Shown: positions 10,933 through 18,154 of the stretch, piece by piece
Numbering within the stretch: position 1 is the first letter of the stretch
How the letters are laid out: each line of letters opens with the position of its first letter
Source: Roseomonas sp.
GTDB lineage: Bacteria > Pseudomonadota > Alphaproteobacteria > Acetobacterales > Acetobacteraceae
Direction of reading: 5' to 3'
Length of the DNA: 33,116 nt
Assembly (NCBI GenBank): GCA_028288745.1
Contig: JAQGHX010000037.1
Span: forward strand, 1 to 33,116
The notes under the pieces: generated by a model
Database searches by the model: none
The model's input: the letters and a program-made list of their open reading frames with translations, nothing else
What the model was told of the DNA's origin: nothing
Made by a program: the position numbers and the translations under genes

Positions 10933-11391
10933 ATGGAATTGCTGAAGCGCAAGGAAGCCTGGAATATCACCTATACCCACGCGCTGGGTGAAACAGCGAG
11001 TTGGTTCTACGTGCAACTGAGAGACCACGCCAAGATCTATGGCAAGCGCGATGCCAAGACCGGCCGCGTGCTGGTGCCGCCGCGTTCCTTCTCCGACCAG
11101 TCGCTGCAGCCGACGACGGACTGGGTGGAAGTCGGCCCCGGCGGGCGGATCGAGACCTTCTCGATCGTCTACGAGGAGTTCCAAAACCTGCCGCCGCCGC
11201 CCTATGCCTTCGGCTATGTGCTGCTGGATGGCGCCGACACTGCGATCGGTGGCTTCTTCAAGGGCGTAGACCTGACAGACCCGAAGGCTGCGTCAGAGAA
11301 GCTGAAGATCGGCACGCGCATCAATACCAAATTCGCCGAGAAACGCGTTGGTGACGTGCTGGACTTCTGGTTCGAACCAGAAGCAGGCTGA
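10933..11391 (+). CDS. OB-fold DUF35 protein, zinc ribbon cysteines lost
   Basis: This 152-residue DUF35/OB-fold partner belongs to the thiolase-fold pair just upstream. DUF35 proteins normally combine an N-terminal helix, a four-cysteine zinc ribbon and an OB fold that contacts the acyl-CoA. Here the ribbon backbone is recognisable (KRDAKTGRVLVPPRSFSDQS), but each CxxC is replaced: D40/T43 and S54/S57. The 11-residue distance between knuckles is identical to that of the intact DUF35 protein at 23482. The C-terminal OB strands (AFGYVLLDGAD, LKIGTRINTKF) look intact. AGAGGAA at 10919-10925 precedes the ATG by 7 bases. It is likely a scaffold or CoA-binding subunit with a metal-free ribbon. Confidence 0.85.
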   Translation: MELLKRKEAWNITYTHALGETASWFYVQLRDHAKIYGKRDAKTGRVLVPPRSFSDQSLQPTTDWVEVGPGGRIETFSIVYEEFQNLPPPPYAFGYVLLDGADTAIGGFFKGVDLTDPKAASEKLKIGTRINTKFAEKRVGDVLDFWFEPEAG

Positions 11392-11430
11392 CGCGCCGGC
11401 GCGGCCGGAAACTGGGAGAAAACGATAACA

Positions 11431-12402
11431 ATGAAACGATCCGAGTTCCTGGCGGCCGCGCTGGCTGTCCTGGCCAGCGGCCCCATGGCCGCCCTGGCCG
11501 CGGATGAATACCCCGCCCGCCCGGTGAAGCTGATTTCCGGCTTCGCCCCGGGCGGCGGCACCGATATCCTGGGCCGCATCGTGGCGCAGAAGTTCAGTGA
11601 ACTGTGGCGCGGCAACATGATGGTGGAGAACCGCAGCGGCGCTTCGGGCAGCGTCGGCGCCGCCTTCGCGGCGCGGGCGCCGGCCGATGGCTATACGGTG
11701 CTGCTGGCGCCCAATTCCTACACCATCACGCCGCATGTGCAGCCGAATCCGGGCTTCGACATCCTCAAGGATTTCGCGCCCATTGGCATGATCGCGACCT
11801 CCCCGCTGGTCCTGGCGGTCAATCCGAAGCTGCCGGTGCGCAGCGTGGCGGAGTTGATCGCCTATGCGAAGGCGCACCCCACCGAGCTCAACCAGGGTAG
11901 CGCCGGCTCGGCCACTGCGCCGCATCTGGCGGGAGAGTTGTTCAACCTGATGGCCGGCACACGCATCGCGCATGTGCCCTATCGCGGCTCGGGCCCGGCG
12001 GTGACGGCGCAACTGGCCAATGAGGTGCAGTTGTCCTTCGGGCCGCTGAATTCCATCGAGGGCTTCGTGCGGGGCGGCCAGCTCCATGTGCTGGCCGTCC
12101 TGGGCGCGCATCGCTACGAGGGTCTGCCCGACACGCCGACCGTGGCAGAGAGCGGGTTGCCTGGATACGCCGTGGACCTCTGGTACGCGCTGTTGGCCCC
12201 GGCAGGCACACCGGAGCCGATCCTGGTGAAGCTGAATACCGACTTGAACCGCGTCCTAGCCGACGAGCCCTTGCGGCGCAGTCTGTTCGAGAAGGGATTT
12301 GTTGCCGCGCCGGGCACACCCGATGCCCTGACCGAGGTGATCCGCGCCGATTTCGGCCGGTGGAAGACCGTGACGGAACAGATTGAGATCAAATTGGATT
12401 GA
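11431..12402 (+). CDS. TTT (Bug/TctC) family periplasmic receptor 1
   Basis: This 323-residue secreted solute receptor is of the tripartite tricarboxylate transporter family. A Sec-type signal peptide (hydrophobic residues 5-22, ending AALA before ADEYPARPV) precedes the mature domain. The ligand-loop signature is FAPGGGTDILGR, followed by VENRSGASGSVGA and ADGYTVLLAP. Receptors of this family bind carboxylates, dicarboxylates or small aromatic acids. No TctA or TctB membrane gene is present in the window, so it is an orphan receptor that must use a membrane partner encoded elsewhere or act in sensing. GGGAGAA (11414-11420) precedes the ATG. It sits between the DUF35 gene and the lactonase, each separated by short gaps. 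Confidence 0.92.
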   Translation: MKRSEFLAAALAVLASGPMAALAADEYPARPVKLISGFAPGGGTDILGRIVAQKFSELWRGNMMVENRSGASGSVGAAFAARAPADGYTVLLAPNSYTITPHVQPNPGFDILKDFAPIGMIATSPLVLAVNPKLPVRSVAELIAYAKAHPTELNQGSAGSATAPHLAGELFNLMAGTRIAHVPYRGSGPAVTAQLANEVQLSFGPLNSIEGFVRGGQLHVLAVLGAHRYEGLPDTPTVAESGLPGYAVDLWYALLAPAGTPEPILVKLNTDLNRVLADEPLRRSLFEKGFVAAPGTPDALTEVIRADFGRWKTVTEQIEIKLD

Positions 12403-12409
12403 ATGCGTC

Positions 12410-13363
12410 ATGAATCCCATTCCTCTCGATGCCATCAGCTTCACGGGGCAGGACCTCTCCAGGCCTGAATGCGTCCTGGCGCTCCGGGACGGCACGCTCT
12501 TCGTCTCGGACAAGCGCGGCGGCATCACCCGCATCGCGCCCGACGGCACCCAGGTCTTGCTGGGCCAGGGGCCGGTGGTGCCGAACGGCATCGCATTGCT
12601 GCGTGACGGCAGCTTCGCCATCGCCAATCTTTCGGATTCCGGCGGCGTCTGGCGCATGGCGCCGGATGGCGCGCTGGCGCCGGATATCACCGAGATCGCC
12701 GGCCGCCGCCTGGGCAGCGTCAACTTTGTCCGCACCGACCGGCAGGGGCGGCTGTGGATCTGCGTCAGCACCCTGCGCCCGGGCGAGGACCAGTACCGGA
12801 CCGACATCGCGGACGGCTTCATCGCCCTGCGGGATGCCTCGGGCATTCGCGTCGTGGCGGATGGCCTGTGCTGGACCAATGAATGCCTGCCGGACGAGGA
12901 TGCCGGCTATCTCTATGTCAACGAGACCTTCGGCCGCCGCCTGACGCGCTTCGACCTGGCGCCCGATGGCTCGCTCTCCAAGCGCGTGACAATCGCGACC
13001 TTCGGCCACGGCGACTATCCGGACGGGCTGACGAACGACATGGAGGGTGGGCTGTGGGTGGTCAGCGTCGGCAGCAACCGGCTGATCCGCGTGGCGCCCG
13101 ATGGCACCAAGCAGGTGATGCTGGAGGATAGCGATCCCGCGCATCTCGACACGCTGGAGGAGGCGTTGCAGGCGCACCGCCTGACCCGGCCAATGATCCA
13201 CGAGGCGCGATCGAAATTCCTGCGCAATACCAGCAGCCTGGCCTTCGGCGGCCCGGACCTGCGCACCGGCTTCATGGGCAGCCTGGCCGGGGATGCCCTG
13301 GCCCGCTTCGCCTCGCCGGTGGCCGGCGTGCCGCCGGCGCACTGGGACTGGCCATCGTCATGA
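12410..13363 (+). CDS. SMP-30/gluconolactonase/LRE family protein
   Basis: This 317-residue six-bladed beta-propeller is of the SMP-30/gluconolactonase family, typically a calcium- or zinc-dependent lactonase. Metal-site candidates are E20 in SRPECVLAL, the asparagine in CWTNECLP, and the aspartate in YPDGLTNDMEGGLWV, matching the Glu/Asn/Asp triad of the family. Blade repeats with RIAPDGT, RMAPDGA and RVAPDGT are visible. The ATG at 12410 is 7 bases after the TTT receptor; an upstream in-frame TTG at 12383 would overlap that gene and is less likely. The stop overlaps the next ATG (ATGA). In this cluster it could open a lactone made by flavoenzyme oxidation of a ring ketone, which is inference. 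Confidence 0.85.
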   Translation: MNPIPLDAISFTGQDLSRPECVLALRDGTLFVSDKRGGITRIAPDGTQVLLGQGPVVPNGIALLRDGSFAIANLSDSGGVWRMAPDGALAPDITEIAGRRLGSVNFVRTDRQGRLWICVSTLRPGEDQYRTDIADGFIALRDASGIRVVADGLCWTNECLPDEDAGYLYVNETFGRRLTRFDLAPDGSLSKRVTIATFGHGDYPDGLTNDMEGGLWVVSVGSNRLIRVAPDGTKQVMLEDSDPAHLDTLEEALQAHRLTRPMIHEARSKFLRNTSSLAFGGPDLRTGFMGSLAGDALARFASPVAGVPPAHWDWPSS

Positions 13364-14346
13364 AAAAGGATGTGGTGAGCACAACCAGACGCAGCCTGCT
13401 GGCCCTGCCATTGCTGACCATAGGGGGAACCGCGTGGGCGCAGGAGGCAAACTGGCCTTCGCGCCCGATCCGTCTGATTGTGTCCTATCCGCCGGGTGGC
13501 GCGGCCGACGTCACCGCCCGGCTGGTGGCGCCCCGCATGTCGGAGCTTCTGGGCCAGAATATCGTCATCGAGAACCGCGCGGGCGGCAGCGGCACCGTCG
13601 GCGGTGCGGCGGTCGCTCAGGCGCCACCCGATGGTTATACGTTGCTCTGCGATGCCTTCTCTCACATCGTCAATCCGCTCCTGCTGCACGGGCTGGCCTT
13701 CGACTACGCGACCGCCTTCTCCGCCATCAGCCGCGCGGCGGCCTTTCCGCAGACCATCGCGGTGCGGCGAAACAGTCCCTATGCGGATATGGCCGCCTTT
13801 GTCGCGGCGGCGAAGGCACAGCCCGGCATGATTAGCGCCGGCCATTCCGGCAATGGCACCGCCAGTCACCTGTTGCTGGAACGCTTCCGCTTCACCACCG
13901 GCGCCGCGCTGAACGCGGTGCCCTATCGCGGCGGCGGGGAGGCTGCGCGTGACCTGGCCGGCGGTACCCTGGAATCGGCCGTGCTCGCCTTCTCCACCGC
14001 CGCGCAGCTGGAAGACGCGGGACAGGCGCGCATCCTCGGTGTCGCTACGGCGGAGCGGGTGCCGGTGCGGCCCGGGGTGCCGACGCTGATCGAGGCCGGT
14101 TTCCCCGGTTTCGTCATCTCCGACATGGCCGGGTTCTTCGCGCCCGCCGGCACACCGCTGGCGATCCGAACGCGGGTGCAAAGCGCGCTGGCCGCCAGCC
14201 TGCAGGATCCTGGCGTAAGGTCGCGGCTGGACCAGATGGTGGTGTTGCCCGGTGGGGAGCCGCCCGAAGTCTTCGCCGCCTGGGTTGCACAGACCCGCGG
14301 CGAAATGGCGCAACTGGTCAAGGACGCCAGGATCAAGCTCGAATGA
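13360..14346 (+). CDS. TTT (Bug/TctC) family periplasmic receptor 2
   Basis: This 328-residue orphan receptor has an N-terminus with a twin-arginine-like motif (TTRRSLLALP), a hydrophobic run and cleavage site GTAWA before QEANW. The mature part shows YPPGGAADVTAR, VIENRAGGSGTVGGA and PDGYTLLCDA, the three typical Bug segments. The glycine/aspartate loop differs from receptor 1 (GAAD against GGTD), so the ligand may differ. It is coupled on both sides by ATGA overlaps, with the lactonase upstream and the D-2-hydroxyacid dehydrogenase downstream. That is strong evidence that its ligand belongs to this pathway. No membrane partner is encoded nearby. Confidence 0.92.
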   Translation: MKKDVVSTTRRSLLALPLLTIGGTAWAQEANWPSRPIRLIVSYPPGGAADVTARLVAPRMSELLGQNIVIENRAGGSGTVGGAAVAQAPPDGYTLLCDAFSHIVNPLLLHGLAFDYATAFSAISRAAAFPQTIAVRRNSPYADMAAFVAAAKAQPGMISAGHSGNGTASHLLLERFRFTTGAALNAVPYRGGGEAARDLAGGTLESAVLAFSTAAQLEDAGQARILGVATAERVPVRPGVPTLIEAGFPGFVISDMAGFFAPAGTPLAIRTRVQSALAASLQDPGVRSRLDQMVVLPGGEPPEVFAAWVAQTRGEMAQLVKDARIKLE

Positions 14347-15374
14347 ACTGGCGTGTCGCGTTTCTGGACGAGGATCACGTCCTGGGGGTGGCGCGGGACG
14401 CGCTCCCCCGCGCCGGGCCGGCGGCGGAGGCGCGGCTCCGTGCTTTTTTCGCGCCGGAGGCCTTCGATCACGCGGCTCTGCTGGCCTGCGGCTCCGGCCT
14501 CGTGCTCGCCCCGCCGGAAGAGGCCGAGGTGGTGTTGCTGCGCCGCGCTACAGTGGATGCCGTGTTGTTCGAGAGATGCCCAAGGCTGCGGCTGGTGCAG
14601 CGGCTGGGCGAGCGGCGCGACCACATCGACCTTGGCGCCGCCGCCGCGCGCGGCGTGGCGGTGTCCTGCCTGCCCCGTCCGACGCTTATCCGCACCGCCG
14701 AGCACGCGATCCTGCTGATGCTGGCGCTGGTCAAGCGGCTGAGGGAGGCTGAGGGCGCCGTGCGGCAGGGCACAGCAGCCGGCGCCGCCGGGGATGTGGC
14801 CTATAACTGGCCCGGCCTGGGCGGGCTTGGCGGGCTGCATGGCCTGACGCTGGGCATTGTCGGGCTCGGCGAGGTGGGCGCGCTGGTGGCCCGCCGTGCA
14901 TCGGCCTTTGGAATGCGCGTGCTCTGCACCGCGCGGCACCCTCCGCCCGCGCCTCTGCTCGCTGATCTCGGCGCCGAATGGCGCGGGCTGGAGATGCTGC
15001 TGGCAGAATCGGACATCGTCTCGCTCCATGTCAGCAACCTGCCCGAGAACCGAGGCGCGATGGGGGAGGCGGAGCTGCGCCTCATGCGGCCCGGCGCGCT
15101 ACTGGTAAACACCAGCCGGGGCGCCCTGCTGGACGAGGCGGCGCTGGTGCGGGCATTGCGGGAAGGGCGCCTCGGCGGGGCGGGTCTTGATGTCCATGCG
15201 GCCGAGCCGCGCCCGGCGGGCGACCTGCTCTGCGCGCTGCCCAATGTCGTGCTGACGCCCCACATCGCCGGCGGCTCCCGTCTCGGCGTGCTGGAGGAGA
15301 TCGAGAAGATGTTCGCGAATATCCGGGCCGTCATGGCCGGTCTGCCGCCGCTGCACGGGCGTGTCCTGCCTTGA
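14343..15374 (+). CDS. D-2-hydroxyacid dehydrogenase family protein
   Basis: This 343-residue NAD(P)-dependent D-isomer-specific 2-hydroxyacid dehydrogenase interconverts a 2-oxoacid and a D-2-hydroxyacid. The Rossmann turn is GIVGLGEVGALVAR. The catalytic triad is present as R259 in NTSRGALLDE, E288 in HAAEP and H307 in LTPHIAGG. The substrate-binding N-terminal lobe is divergent, and it has an extra GLGGLGGLHG glycine repeat just before the nucleotide-binding domain. The ATG overlaps the upstream receptor stop (ATGA). Its position between a TTT receptor and two PrpD-like genes suggests it handles a hydroxy- or oxo-carboxylate intermediate. Confidence 0.9.
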   Translation: MNWRVAFLDEDHVLGVARDALPRAGPAAEARLRAFFAPEAFDHAALLACGSGLVLAPPEEAEVVLLRRATVDAVLFERCPRLRLVQRLGERRDHIDLGAAAARGVAVSCLPRPTLIRTAEHAILLMLALVKRLREAEGAVRQGTAAGAAGDVAYNWPGLGGLGGLHGLTLGIVGLGEVGALVARRASAFGMRVLCTARHPPPAPLLADLGAEWRGLEMLLAESDIVSLHVSNLPENRGAMGEAELRLMRPGALLVNTSRGALLDEAALVRALREGRLGGAGLDVHAAEPRPAGDLLCALPNVVLTPHIAGGSRLGVLEEIEKMFANIRAVMAGLPPLHGRVLP

Positions 15375-15376
15375 AC

Positions 15377-16714
15377 ATGCTCGCAGAAATCTCGGCTTGG
15401 ACCACCGGGTTGCGCTTCGATGATCTCCCCGCCCCGGCCGTGGAACTGGCACGGCGCGCGGTGCTGGATACGCTCGGCGTCGCGCTGCTCGGCACACGGC
15501 AGGACAGCGTGCGGATCGTGGCGGGTATGGCGGTAAGCGACGGGCCGTGCAGCTTGTACGGCCTCGGCCGGCGCGCATCGCTGCTGGACGCGGCACTGGT
15601 GAACGGCACCGCGGCCCATGCCGAACTCTACGATGACAACAGCGTGCCCATGATCGCCCATCCCAGCGCGCCGCTTGTGCCGGCCCTGCTGGCATTGGCC
15701 GAGGCACGTGGTCTGGGCGGAAGGGAGGCGATCACCGGCTACTGCGCCGGCTTTGAGGTCGGCGTCCGGCTGGGCCGCATGCTGAATCCCGGATTGTACG
15801 AGGCCGGCTGGCATGTCACCCGCGTGCTGGGCGTGCTCGGCACCGCCGCCGGCTGCGCGCGGCTGATCGGGCTCGATGCCGCGCGGACGGCGCAGGCGAT
15901 CGGCATCGCGGCCTCCATGGCCAGCGGCATCCGGGCCGCCTTCGGCACCATGACCATGGCGCTGCATTCCGGCCTCACGGCGCGCGACGGCGTTCAGGCG
16001 GCGCTGCTGGCGGAAGCGGGCTTCACCGCCGATGCCGCCGGGGCACTGGAAGGAACCTACGGCTTTCTCAACGTCTTCGCGCCCGGCGGCGGGCGGCAGA
16101 TCGGTCCGCTGGGGCAGCCGCTGGAAATGCTGGGCAGCGGCATCGTGGTGAAGCCCTATCCATCCGGGGCGCCGACGCTGGCGGCCATCGCCGCGGCCCT
16201 CGCCCTGCGGCCCCGGCTGCGTGACCCGGCTGACGCGGTGGAGATCACCTGCCTCGTGCATCCCTGGAATTTCATGACCTTGCGGAACGAGGTGCCGGAG
16301 ACGCCGCTGCAGGCGAAGGTGAGCCTGCGCTTCTGCATCGCCGCAGCGCTGCGCTTCGGCTGCGTGACGCAGCACGAGTTCACGGCGGCCGCCCTGCGCG
16401 ACCCGGAACTGCAGGCGCTGATGGCGCGCATCACGATCCGTGCCGACGATTCCCTGCCCGACAACGGCCAGTTCCCGGCCGAATTGCGGATCCTGCCGCG
16501 CGAAGGCGGACTGTTGGCGGAACGGTGCGACATCCACCCCGGGGGCATTGGCCGCCCCCTGACCGACGCGGAACTCAGGGGAAAATTCCGGAATTGTGCC
16601 GAGGCCGCGTTGCCACCGGAAGCGGCCGCGGCCGTGGAAGGCCTGACCGGCCGCCTGGACACCCTGCCGGACCTGCGGGACCTTTGCGATGCGCTGCGCG
16701 GGACGGCGGCATGA
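15377..16714 (+). CDS. MmgE/PrpD family protein, paralog 1 (His to Leu in active-site motif)
   Basis: This protein of about 445 residues is in the MmgE/PrpD fold, which includes 2-methylcitrate dehydratase, cis-aconitate decarboxylase and iminodisuccinate epimerase. Conserved features are HAELYDDNSVPMIAHPSAPL near the active site and VVKPYPSGAPT with the family lysine. The histidine normally nine residues after that lysine (KxYPxCxxxH) is replaced by leucine (KPYPSGAPTL), so chemistry may be altered. The start is taken as ATG 15377; a TTG at 15371 would overlap the upstream stop and is also possible. The following gene overlaps by ATGA and encodes a second family member. Reaction unknown. Confidence 0.85.
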   Translation: MLAEISAWTTGLRFDDLPAPAVELARRAVLDTLGVALLGTRQDSVRIVAGMAVSDGPCSLYGLGRRASLLDAALVNGTAAHAELYDDNSVPMIAHPSAPLVPALLALAEARGLGGREAITGYCAGFEVGVRLGRMLNPGLYEAGWHVTRVLGVLGTAAGCARLIGLDAARTAQAIGIAASMASGIRAAFGTMTMALHSGLTARDGVQAALLAEAGFTADAAGALEGTYGFLNVFAPGGGRQIGPLGQPLEMLGSGIVVKPYPSGAPTLAAIAAALALRPRLRDPADAVEITCLVHPWNFMTLRNEVPETPLQAKVSLRFCIAAALRFGCVTQHEFTAAALRDPELQALMARITIRADDSLPDNGQFPAELRILPREGGLLAERCDIHPGGIGRPLTDAELRGKFRNCAEAALPPEAAAAVEGLTGRLDTLPDLRDLCDALRGTAA

Positions 16715-18045
16715 CCCCGACGGCGGAACTGGCGGCCTTCGCCGCCGAACTGACATGGGAAGCCCTGCCGGACCCCGTGCGGGAAGAGGCGGGGCGGGCG
16801 CTGCTCAACTGGTTCGGCTGCGCCCTCGGCGGCGTGAGCGCGCCGGCCCATGGCGCCGTGCTGGGGGCGCTGGGCGTGCCGGGCGAGGCCTGGCTGGCCG
16901 GCCTCTCGCGGCGGGTCGACCCTGGCTCGGCGGCATTGCTGAACGGCCTCGCCGCCTCGCATGATTGCTACGACGATACGCACCTGGAGACAGTCATCCA
17001 CCCGACGGCTCCTGTCGCGGCAGCCGCGTTCGCCGCCGCGACAGGAAGGGCGGTGCCGGGGCACCTGCTGCTGGCGGCCGTGGTGGCCGGGGACGAGATC
17101 GCCTGCCGGGCCGGACTGGCCCTGATGACCGGGCCGCGACCGGCTTCCCTCGGCTGGTACATGACCGGTATCGCAGGCACGATCGGCGCAGCGGCGGCAG
17201 CGGGGCGCATTCTGAGGCTCGACGCGGGGCGGATGGTTTCGGCGTTGGGTTTTGCCGTGGCGCAGGCGGCGGGGCTGCGCTCCGCCCATGCCAGCCTCGC
17301 CAGCCCGCTGGTGCCAGGTCTGGCGGCCCGCAACGGGCTTGCCGCCGCACGGCTCGCGGCAGCGGGCCTGACCTGCCACGACGGCGCTATCGAGGGCACC
17401 AACGGGCTGCTCGCCACCCTGGCACCGGGCAATCCTTCGGCACCGCTGCTGGAAGGGCTTGGCCATCGCTATGCGTTGCTGGGTCTGGCTTACAAGCCTT
17501 ATCCCTGCGGCGTGGCGGTGCATCCCGCGATCGATGGTTGCCTTGCCATTCTGGCCAGAGAGCGGCTGTCGGCAGCGGATATCATGCGCGTGGAGGTCAC
17601 GGTGGACCCCCTCGCCGCGCGCCTTTGCCTGCGGGAGGATGCGGCGGACGGCTACGACGCCCAGGTAAGCATCGCGCATTGGTGCGCTGCCACCCTCGTC
17701 TTCGGCGAGGCCGGCATCGCGCAGGCGCGGGACGAGGCCGTGCGGCACCCCGCCGTGCTGGAACTCCGCGCCCGGGTGGTGGCGGTGCCTGACATGACGC
17801 TCGCGCGGGACCAGGCGCGGGTGGCGGTCCTGCTGCGGGACGGCCGTCGCCTGGAAGCGGATGTTCCGCATGCGACCGGTAGCCTGCAAAACCCTCTCTC
17901 AGCCGCCGGGCTGCGCCGCAAGGCGTCGGAGCAGATGGCCGGATGCCTTGGCGCGGCGGGTGCCGACCGCCTGCTGGGCCTGCTGGAACGGGCCGAACTC
18001 CTGCCCGATATCGGCCTGCTGCAGGCGGCCGCCGCGCCGGGCTGA
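16711..18045 (+). CDS. MmgE/PrpD family protein, paralog 2
   Basis: This 444-residue protein of the same family is encoded directly after paralog 1, with an ATGA overlap. It keeps the canonical motifs HDCYDDTHLETVIHPTAP and YKPYPCGVAVHPAID, including the histidine that paralog 1 lacks. It is therefore the better candidate for a dehydratase, decarboxylase or epimerase acting on a branched polycarboxylate. The pair may form a heteromer in which only one subunit carries the full active site. It is the last gene of the first long plus-strand unit; a 109-base gap with promoter-like signals follows. Substrate not identifiable from sequence. Confidence 0.87.
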   Translation: MTPTAELAAFAAELTWEALPDPVREEAGRALLNWFGCALGGVSAPAHGAVLGALGVPGEAWLAGLSRRVDPGSAALLNGLAASHDCYDDTHLETVIHPTAPVAAAAFAAATGRAVPGHLLLAAVVAGDEIACRAGLALMTGPRPASLGWYMTGIAGTIGAAAAAGRILRLDAGRMVSALGFAVAQAAGLRSAHASLASPLVPGLAARNGLAAARLAAAGLTCHDGAIEGTNGLLATLAPGNPSAPLLEGLGHRYALLGLAYKPYPCGVAVHPAIDGCLAILARERLSAADIMRVEVTVDPLAARLCLREDAADGYDAQVSIAHWCAATLVFGEAGIAQARDEAVRHPAVLELRARVVAVPDMTLARDQARVAVLLRDGRRLEADVPHATGSLQNPLSAAGLRRKASEQMAGCLGAAGADRLLGLLERAELLPDIGLLQAAAAPG

Positions 18046-18100
18046 CCGCTCCCGGCTCTTTCGAAACGTCGCTTGCGCCAGGCCTCCGAGATCGACATAC

Positions 18101-18113
18101 TCATTAGTAATGA
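18101..18113. promoter_or_regulatory. Candidate operator: 13-base AT-rich palindrome
   Basis: TCATTA and TAATGA form a perfect inverted repeat around one central G. In DNA of this GC content such an AT-rich palindrome is conspicuous. It occupies the place where a -35 box would lie relative to the TATAAT at 18128 (17-base spacing would put it at 18105-18110). A dimeric regulator bound here would block or assist polymerase. The regulator is unknown and none is encoded in the window. Confidence 0.5.
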
Positions 18114-18127
18114 ACGGATCTTGTCGG

Positions 18128-18133
18128 TATAAT
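18128..18133 (+). promoter_or_regulatory. Candidate -10 box (TATAAT) of the second plus-strand unit
   Basis: A perfect consensus TATAAT lies 22 bases upstream of the GTG start at 18155, in the only sizeable gap (18046-18154) of a 25.8-kb run of plus-strand genes. No good -35 element is present at normal spacing; the palindrome at 18101-18113 occupies that place, suggesting activator dependence or regulation. Transcription would begin near 18140, leaving a very short leader that contains the GGAGG at 18145-18149. Confidence 0.5.
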
Positions 18134-18154
18134 CCGGCTGGACGGGAGGTGATC

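Noticed and set aside
14801-16756. 651-codon minus-strand open frame
   Set aside because: It covers the D-2-hydroxyacid dehydrogenase and PrpD paralog 1, which have intact family motifs on the plus strand; composition is that of a shadow frame.
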